Assembly (NCBI RefSeq): GCF_030252345.1
Contig: NZ_CP126980.1
Coordinates: 6,649,501-6,713,500, forward strand
Direction of reading: 5' to 3'
DNA length: 64,000 nt
Source of the DNA: Actinoplanes oblitus
GTDB taxonomy: Bacteria; Actinomycetota; Actinomycetes; Mycobacteriales; Micromonosporaceae
In this document: positions 58,983 to 64,000 of the stretch, one piece after another
How positions within the stretch are numbered: the stretch's first letter is position 1
Layout: the number at the start of each line of letters is the position of its first letter
Notes under the pieces: model-generated
The model's database searches: none
What the model was told of the DNA's origin: nothing
Seen by the model: only the letters and a program-made list of their open reading frames with translations
Translations under genes and position numbers: made by a program

Positions 58983-59357
58983 GTGACGGATTCGCACAAG
59001 GAACTCTTCGAACGGTACGTCTACGCCGGCGCGATCACCCGCGACCCGGAGGCGCTCGCCGCGCTCTTCACCGAGGACGGGGTCTTCGAGGCGCCGCTCG
59101 TCCCGGCCGGCGGCCCGCTTCCCGGCCGCCTCGCCGGGCGGGAGGCGATCCGCACCGGGATCGGCGCCTTCCAGCAGGACGGTCCGGGGCCGGTCGATCC
59201 CGCACGATCCGGATACGTGCTGCACGACACCACCGACCCGGACGTCTTCATCGCCGAGATCGACGCGGTCGCCGGCGGCGTGCCGATGTCCCTGGTGCAG
59301 ATCTTCCGGGTCCGCGACGGCCTGATCGCCCACCTCCGCGACTACTTCCGCCCCTGA
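58983..59357 (+). CDS. SnoaL-like (NTF2-fold) protein
   Basis: 124 residues. LFERYVYAGAITRDPEALAALFTEDGVFEAPLVPAGG, LAGREAIRTGIGAFQ and EIDAVAGGVPMSLVQIFRVRDGLIAHLRDYF match the SnoaL-like NTF2 fold (cone-shaped polyketide cyclase/isomerase-like). Substrate unknown; members are often isomerases or have no assigned reaction. GTG 58983. Confidence 0.88.
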   Translation: MTDSHKELFERYVYAGAITRDPEALAALFTEDGVFEAPLVPAGGPLPGRLAGREAIRTGIGAFQQDGPGPVDPARSGYVLHDTTDPDVFIAEIDAVAGGVPMSLVQIFRVRDGLIAHLRDYFRP

Positions 59358-59473
59358 ACGGGGGCGGCAGGGGAGAGCGGCGACGGAATCCGCCCGGCCA
59401 CCGCCGAGCCGGGCGCGGGTCAAGAGGGGCCGCGCCGGTCAAGAGAAAGCAGTGGCGGAACCGGCCCGGCCGC

Positions 59474-59580
59474 CATGCCGGTCAGAAAAGAGGCGCCATG
59501 CCGGTCAGAAAAGAGCCGCCGGGCCGGTCAGAAAAGAGCCGCCGGGCCGGTCAGAAAAGAGCCGCCGGGCCGGTCAGAGG
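59474..59580. repeat. 23-bp tandem repeat at convergent gene ends
   Basis: Four full units (59474, 59497, 59520, 59543) of about CGGGCCGGTCAGAAAAGAGC plus a partial unit (59566-59580) that runs into the last codons of the lipoprotein gene. Units 2-4 are nearly identical. Degenerate CCGGTCAAGAG elements precede at about 59415-59445. Confidence 0.9.
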
Positions 59581-60218
59581 AGAACGGTGACGGAGTCCGC
59601 CCGGCTGCCGTCGAGCGGGGTGGAGACGTCACAGAAGCGCCACTTCTTGTCCGCCCCGCGCACCAGGGAGATCCGCACGGTCGTGGCCTTCAGTTCCGGC
59701 AGGTAGGACAGGATCTGAGTCTGCTTGCCGTTCTTGCGGGGCTTCACCGGCTCGGCCGGGCGGCTCACCTGGATGTCCAGGCTGGTCCGGTCGCCGAGCG
59801 GCACCGGGCTGGCCGACGGCCAGCGCACCGCCGTCACCGTCGGCGTGACGGTGGCCACATAGGCGCCCTGGTCCACCAGCGACTGCGTCTCGGCGATCAG
59901 CTGGTTGGCCGCGCCGCACCCCGGCGCCGCGATCGTGGTGGCCTTGGACGGGTCCGGATTCGCTATCAGCCACTGGCCGTATTTGATCAGCGAGGCGACG
60001 ACCACGGGGAGGTTCGTGCCGGTGTTCGACAGGCCCGGGGCGGAGGTGTCCGGTACCGCGGGGGTCTGGACGAACGTGCTGGTCGGAGCGGCCTGCAGGG
60101 TCGCCTCGGGGGTCGGGGTGGCGGCGGTGCTCGCGGTGAGCACGGAACACCCGGTCAGCGCGCAGGCCGCAGCGAGAGCGGCGGTCAGCCGCAGGGCACG
60201 ACGGGGGGTCGGCTGCAT
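59574..60218 (-). CDS. Lipoprotein, unknown function
   Basis: 214 residues. Signal with lipobox LTGC (Cys near 24), Ala/Thr/Pro linker, then a globular domain: VVVASLIKYGQWLIANPDPSKATTIAAPGC, AYVATVTPTVTAVRWP and LKATTVRISLVRGADKKWRFCDVSTPLDG. The two Cys in the mature part could form a disulfide. Similar lipoproteins occur widely in Micromonosporaceae without assigned role. ATG 60218 after GGAGGAA. Its last codons lie in the 23-bp repeat. Confidence 0.85.
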   Translation of the reverse strand: MQPTPRRALRLTAALAAACALTGCSVLTASTAATPTPEATLQAAPTSTFVQTPAVPDTSAPGLSNTGTNLPVVVASLIKYGQWLIANPDPSKATTIAAPGCGAANQLIAETQSLVDQGAYVATVTPTVTAVRWPSASPVPLGDRTSLDIQVSRPAEPVKPRKNGKQTQILSYLPELKATTVRISLVRGADKKWRFCDVSTPLDGSRADSVTVLL

Positions 60219-60317
60219 CAGGGGTTCCTCCGGTATGACGGTTCGCGGCCAGTCAGGTCGGTAGTGAAGGCCCCGGCTTGAGGAATCGCGAGGAGGAACC
60301 CGCCACGGTGTCGCCGC

Positions 60318-60662
60318 TCAGATGGTCCCCGGCTCCGGACCACCGAGACGCTCCGGAAGCCCGAGACCGCGGGTGAGCTGCCGGTTCAGCTCGGCGAGCT
60401 CGGCCCGGGCGGCCACCGCACCGTCGCGGGTCAGCCGGTAGTACTTCCGGGCCGGCCGTCCGGCCGCCACCGGATCGAGCGCCTCCCAGCGCGCCTCGAT
60501 CCAGCCCGCCTTTTCCAGCCGCAGCAGAATCGGGTAGAGCGTGCCGCTCGGATATCCGCTGTCGCGCATCAGATCCAGCCCATAACGGTCGGCGGCCGGA
60601 TCCTCGAGAAACGCCGCCAGCACCCTGGCCACCGCCGTCGTCGCCCGGATCGGCTTGATCAT
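60318..60662 (-). CDS. PadR family transcriptional regulator
   Basis: 114 residues. wHTH: TAVARVLAAFLEDPAADRYGLDLMRDSGYPSGTLYPILLRLEKAGWIEARWE (about 8-62; SGTLYPxLxxLExxGxI is the PadR signature), then RKYYRLTRDGAVAARAEL. No C-terminal dimerisation extension beyond about 30 residues. ATG 60662. It lies 190 bp from the CE7 esterase gene on the same strand, with the lipoprotein gene downstream. A GTAGCGAATCTAC palindrome-like sequence at 60686-60698 may be its operator. Confidence 0.9.
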   Translation of the reverse strand: MIKPIRATTAVARVLAAFLEDPAADRYGLDLMRDSGYPSGTLYPILLRLEKAGWIEARWEALDPVAAGRPARKYYRLTRDGAVAARAELAELNRQLTRGLGLPERLGGPEPGTI

Positions 60663-60855
60663 GCGACCAATCTAATCCGTCCCGGGTAGCGAATCTACAT
60701 AGGGTTCGGCCAGGTCGAGATCACCTTCAAGATATTCATGTGCGCGCGTCCGCTGGGGTGCGGATCGCGGGCCGTGGGTGGTCACCGCAATTCAAGACCC
60801 TCCGCAGGCGGCCATCGGAATGGAAAACCGCCTGGGGCGCCGCCGGAGAACGGGG

Positions 60856-61830
60856 CTAGAAAAGGTGGCCGGCGGCGAATTCGAGCGCCTTGACGTCGAA
60901 GAACGTCTTGCCGCCGTCGTGACCGTCCCACTCGTACACTTCGATGCCCTCGGCGTTCGCGATCTCGTTGTAGGCCGCGAACACCCCGGACGGCGGGCAC
61001 ACCTCGTCCATCAGCGCGGTGGAGAACAGCGCCGGCGCCGTGATCCGCCGCGCCAGGTTCACCACGTCGAAGTGGTCGAGCGTGGCGAAGGTGCGCTCCG
61101 CGCGGTCCGGGTTCGCCCGCAGGAACTGGACGATCTCCTGGTACGGGAAGCTGTCCGTGATGGTGACCGCACGCCGGATGTCGCAGAGGAACGGCACCCC
61201 GGCGACCACGGCGGCGACCCGGTCCGGGACCAGCCCGGCGGCCGCTATCGAGAGCGCGCCGCCCTGGCTCTTGCCGGTCGTGACCAGCTTCGACGCGTCC
61301 ACCCCGGGCAGCTCGGCGGCGGTCTCCACGGCCCGCGCCGCGTCGGTGAACAGCCGCCGGTAGTAGTGCGTCTCCGGGGAGCGCACGCCACGGGTCAGGA
61401 AGCCCGGCGACGACGGGCCGGCCCCGTCCGGGTCGACGTCCGGAGTCGCGCCGCCACGCCAGTTGCCGCCCTGCCCGCGGGTGTCCATCACCAGGTGCGC
61501 GTACCCGGCCGCGGTCCACACCAGCCAGTCGATCGGCAGGCCGCGGCCACCGCCGTACCCGATGAACTCGACAGCGATCGGCAGCGGACCGGAAGCGCCG
61601 GCCGGGACGTTGAGCCACGCCTTGATCGGCTGGCCGGCGAAGCCGGTGAAGGTCACGTCATACGTGGTGATGCCGCGCAGCACCGTCGGCACCTCGGTCA
61701 GCTCGACCGGCTTGGCGGCGGCCCGCGCCTCGGCGAGCGTGCGGGACCAGAACTCGTCGAACCCGGCCGGCGCGGGCGTGGCGGACCGGTAGGCGCGCAA
61801 CTCGGCGAGCGGAAGATCAAAATGGGCCAT
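60856..61830 (-). CDS. CE7-family acetylxylan esterase / cephalosporin deacetylase
   Basis: 324 residues. AHFDLPLAELRAYRS start, GYGGGRG (oxyanion), MDTRGQGGNWRGG, KLVTTGKSQGGALSIAAAGL (nucleophile Ser in GKSQGG, near 190), FSTALMDEVCPPSGVFAAYNEI (Asp) and WDGHDGGK (His). All typical of CE7. Removes acetyl groups from oligosaccharides or cephalosporins. No signal peptide, so cytoplasmic, acting on imported oligosaccharides. ATG 61830; GTG 61839 is an alternative. Confidence 0.94.
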   Translation of the reverse strand: MAHFDLPLAELRAYRSATPAPAGFDEFWSRTLAEARAAAKPVELTEVPTVLRGITTYDVTFTGFAGQPIKAWLNVPAGASGPLPIAVEFIGYGGGRGLPIDWLVWTAAGYAHLVMDTRGQGGNWRGGATPDVDPDGAGPSSPGFLTRGVRSPETHYYRRLFTDAARAVETAAELPGVDASKLVTTGKSQGGALSIAAAGLVPDRVAAVVAGVPFLCDIRRAVTITDSFPYQEIVQFLRANPDRAERTFATLDHFDVVNLARRITAPALFSTALMDEVCPPSGVFAAYNEIANAEGIEVYEWDGHDGGKTFFDVKALEFAAGHLF

Positions 61831-61889
61831 GGTCGTCACCGTAGGGGTTGCTGTGCACCGGCGCCAGGACGGCAGGCACGATGGTCGCC

Positions 61890-64000
61890 ATGTCCGGCGC
61901 GGCGCAGACCTCCCGCCCGGCGCCGCACGTCCTGGAAGCGGTGCTGGAGCGGCTGACCTATGTGAACGAGGAGACCGGTTACACGGTCGCCCGGGTGGCC
62001 ACCGCGAAGAGCGGTCCGGACCTGCTGACCGTGGTCGGCGCGCTGCTGGGCGCGCAGCCCGGGGAGAGCCTGCGGCTGTCCGGCTGGTGGACCTCGCATC
62101 CGCAGTACGGCCGGCAGTTCGAGGTGGTCTCCTACACCACAGTGCTGCCGGCGACCGTGCAGGGTATCCGCCGCTACCTGGGATCCGGGCTGGTCAAGGG
62201 CATCGGCCCGGTCTTCGCCGAGCGGATCGTCGACCATTTCGGCGTGGACACCCTGCGGATCATCGAGGAGTCGCCGGACCGGCTGATCGAGGTGACCGGG
62301 CTCGGCCCGAAACGCACCGCGAAGATCACCGCGGCGTGGGCCGAGCAGAAGGCGATCAAGGAGGTGATGCTGTTCCTGCAGGGGGTCGGCGTCTCCACGT
62401 CGATAGCGGTGCGGATCTACAAGAAGTACGGCGACGCCTCCATCTCGGTGGTGCGGAACAGCCCCTACAAGCTCGCCTCGGACGTCTGGGGCATCGGGTT
62501 CAAGACCGCCGACACCATCGCGCAGGCGGTCGGCATCCCGCACGACAGCCCCGAACGGGTGAAGGCGGGCCTGCAGTACACCCTGTCGCAGGCGACCGAC
62601 AACGGTCACTGCTTCCTGCCGGTCCCGCAGCTGACCGACGAGGCCGCGAAGATCCTCGAGGTGCCGCCCGGACTCGTCCCGGCATGTCTGGCGGAGCTGG
62701 TCGACGAGGAGGGCGTCGTCCGCGAGGGCGACAACGTCTACCTCGTGCCGTTCCACCGCGCGGAGATGTCGCTCGCCTCGTCGCTTGTCGCCCTGTTGCG
62801 CGACAAGTCGGACCGGATGCCGGCCTTCCACGGCGTGGACTGGGCGAAAGCCCTGGCCTGGCTGCACCAGCGCACCGGCTCCACCCTCGCCCCCGAGCAG
62901 GAGGCCGCGGTCAAGCTCGCGCTCACCGAGAAGGTGGCGGTGCTCACCGGCGGCCCCGGCTGCGGCAAGAGCTTCACCGTCCGGTCCGTCGTCGAGCTGG
63001 CCGCCGCCAAGAAGGCCAAGATCCAGCTGGTCGCGCCGACCGGCCGCGCCGCGAAACGCCTCGCCGAGCTCACCGGGCACCCCGCCGCCACCGTGCACCG
63101 CCTGCTCAAGCTCCAGCCCGGCGGGGACGCCAGCTACGACCGCGACAACCCGCTCGACGCCGACCTGCTGGTCGTCGACGAGTCCTCGATGCTCGACCTG
63201 ATCCTGGCGAACAAGCTGGTCAAGGCGATCCCGCCGGGCGCGCACCTGCTGCTGGTCGGCGACGTCGACCAGCTGCCCAGCGTGGGCGCCGGCGAGGTGC
63301 TGCGCGACCTGCTCGCCGCCGACGTCATCCCCCGGGTCCGGCTCACCCAGATCTTCCGGCAGGCGGCGGAGAGCGGCGTGGTCACCAACGCGCACCGGAT
63401 CAACCACGGCCGGCCGCCGCTGCTCGACGGGATGACCGACTTCTTCCTGTTCCCGTGCGACGACACCGAGGCGACCGCGGCGCTCACCGTTGACGTCGCG
63501 TGCCGCCGGATCCCCCGCAGGTTCGGTCTCGACCCGCGCCGGGACGTGCAGATCCTCACCCCGATGCACCGCGGCCCGGCCGGCGCCGGCGCGCTGAACA
63601 CGCTGCTGCAGCAGGAACTCACACCGGGCCGGGAGGGGTTGCCGGAACGCCGGGTCGGCGGCCGGGTGTTCCGGGTCGGCGACAAGGTCACCCAGATCCG
63701 GAACAACTACGACAAGGGCGTGGCCGGCGTCTTCAACGGCACCGTCGGCGTGGTCACCGCGCTGTCCCCGGAGGAACAGACGCTCCAGGTGCGCACCGAC
63801 GAGGACGAGCTGATCGACTACGACTTCGACGAGCTGGACGAGCTGGCTCACGCGTACGCGATCACCATTCACCGCTCGCAGGGCTCGGAGTACCCGGCGG
63901 TGGTGATCCCGCTGACCACCAGCGCCTGGATGATGCTGCAGCGCAACCTGCTCTACACCGCGATCACCCGGGCCAAGAAGCTGGTGGTGCTGGTCGGGTC
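61890..64000 (+). CDS. RecD2-like SF1 DNA helicase (3' end outside window)
   Basis: 704 residues present; truncated by the window edge. N-terminal OB/HhH-rich region: YVNEETGYTVARV, LSGWWTSHPQYGRQF, GSGLVKGIGPVFAERIVDHFG (HhH), EVTGLGPKRTAKI and DVWGIGFKTADTIAQAVG. Helicase core: GGPGCGKSFT (P-loop, about 354-363), LVVDESSMLD (Walker B, about 426-435), GDVDQLPSVGAGEVLRDLL (motif III), FRQAAESGVV, and the ends of motifs V/VI (ITIHRSQGSEYPAVVIPL, LLYTAITRAKKLVVLVG). 5'-3' helicase not needing RecBC. ATG 61890 or in-frame ATG 61881. Confidence 0.95.
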   Translation, partial: MSGAAQTSRPAPHVLEAVLERLTYVNEETGYTVARVATAKSGPDLLTVVGALLGAQPGESLRLSGWWTSHPQYGRQFEVVSYTTVLPATVQGIRRYLGSGLVKGIGPVFAERIVDHFGVDTLRIIEESPDRLIEVTGLGPKRTAKITAAWAEQKAIKEVMLFLQGVGVSTSIAVRIYKKYGDASISVVRNSPYKLASDVWGIGFKTADTIAQAVGIPHDSPERVKAGLQYTLSQATDNGHCFLPVPQLTDEAAKILEVPPGLVPACLAELVDEEGVVREGDNVYLVPFHRAEMSLASSLVALLRDKSDRMPAFHGVDWAKALAWLHQRTGSTLAPEQEAAVKLALTEKVAVLTGGPGCGKSFTVRSVVELAAAKKAKIQLVAPTGRAAKRLAELTGHPAATVHRLLKLQPGGDASYDRDNPLDADLLVVDESSMLDLILANKLVKAIPPGAHLLLVGDVDQLPSVGAGEVLRDLLAADVIPRVRLTQIFRQAAESGVVTNAHRINHGRPPLLDGMTDFFLFPCDDTEATAALTVDVACRRIPRRFGLDPRRDVQILTPMHRGPAGAGALNTLLQQELTPGREGLPERRVGGRVFRVGDKVTQIRNNYDKGVAGVFNGTVGVVTALSPEEQTLQVRTDEDELIDYDFDELDELAHAYAITIHRSQGSEYPAVVIPLTTSAWMMLQRNLLYTAITRAKKLVVLVG

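Noticed and set aside
1..64000. tRNA or rRNA genes, prophage, IS elements
   Set aside because: No cloverleaf, rRNA core, integrase, terminase or transposase sequence seen on either strand.

Overview
This is 64 kb of very GC-rich DNA with strong G/C bias at third codon positions. Its gene content is typical of a developmentally complex actinobacterium: GAF-ANTAR regulators, a SARP-type activator, an F420/NADP-type oxidoreductase, a MASE1 histidine kinase, a chemoreceptor-PilZ fusion, many TetR/GntR/LacI/PadR regulators and secreted hydrolases. By style it is most like Micromonosporaceae (Actinoplanes-like). That is an inference, because no rRNA or other phylogenetic marker lies in the window. 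I saw no tRNA, rRNA, IS element, prophage or CRISPR array.

Layout. 0-2 kb: start of a YtfQ-type sugar-binding lipoprotein gene, divergent from a LacI regulator, with LacI-type operators between them. 2.3-5 kb: a hypothetical protein, a TIM-barrel hydrolase-like gene and its divergent TetR with a clear palindromic operator. 5.0-7.9 kb: a two-gene operon encoding a small helical protein and an NB-ARC/TPR NLR-like ATPase. The two share a short C-terminal/N-terminal motif that looks like a prion/RHIM-type amyloid signalling pair. 8-11.3 kb: araD, preceded by two more LacI-type operators, then a PstS-like lipoprotein coupled to a tandem four-helix-bundle membrane protein. 11.5-21.3 kb: an MBL-fold hydrolase and a probable defence module made of a HIRAN protein and a 2436-residue DUF4011-helicase-nuclease-DUF3320 protein, both carrying Trp-containing short repeats. 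21.3-27.5 kb: a SARP-like regulator, a dehalogenase-like hydrolase, GntR/UTRA, an MDR oxidoreductase with divergent TetR, and an F420/NADP-type reductase.

27.5-28.6 kb holds no convincing gene but has two repeat arrays, one of nine 53-bp imperfect palindromes. The same palindrome family forms a second array at 53.2-53.9 kb. 28.8-47 kb: MASE1 histidine kinase, MCP-PilZ protein, drug-efflux type ABC operon with TetR, phosphoribosyltransferase/hydrolase pair, divergent GAF-ANTAR paralogues, a degenerate PTS enzyme I-like protein, PrsW-like protease, a divergent phosphoesterase pair, and a secreted alpha/beta hydrolase. 46-51 kb: LysR and the bifunctional proline-catabolic PutA. 50.7-64 kb: DinB-fold and WapI-like proteins, HAD phosphatase, RraA-like protein, DUF2804 protein, an aldehyde dehydrogenase, 1.2 kb of repeat-rich DNA, flavoprotein, YggT protein, lipoprotein, PadR regulator, CE7 acetyl esterase, and the 5' part of a RecD2-like helicase.

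The most interesting points are: the putative amyloid-signalling NLR pair under a palindrome-overlapped promoter; the HIRAN plus DUF4011 helicase module with Trp motif repeats; the two related palindrome arrays; a 59-bp duplication flanking the GntR gene; and a short motif (5'-TTTCGGTACG-like) recurring at 3' flanks of genes.
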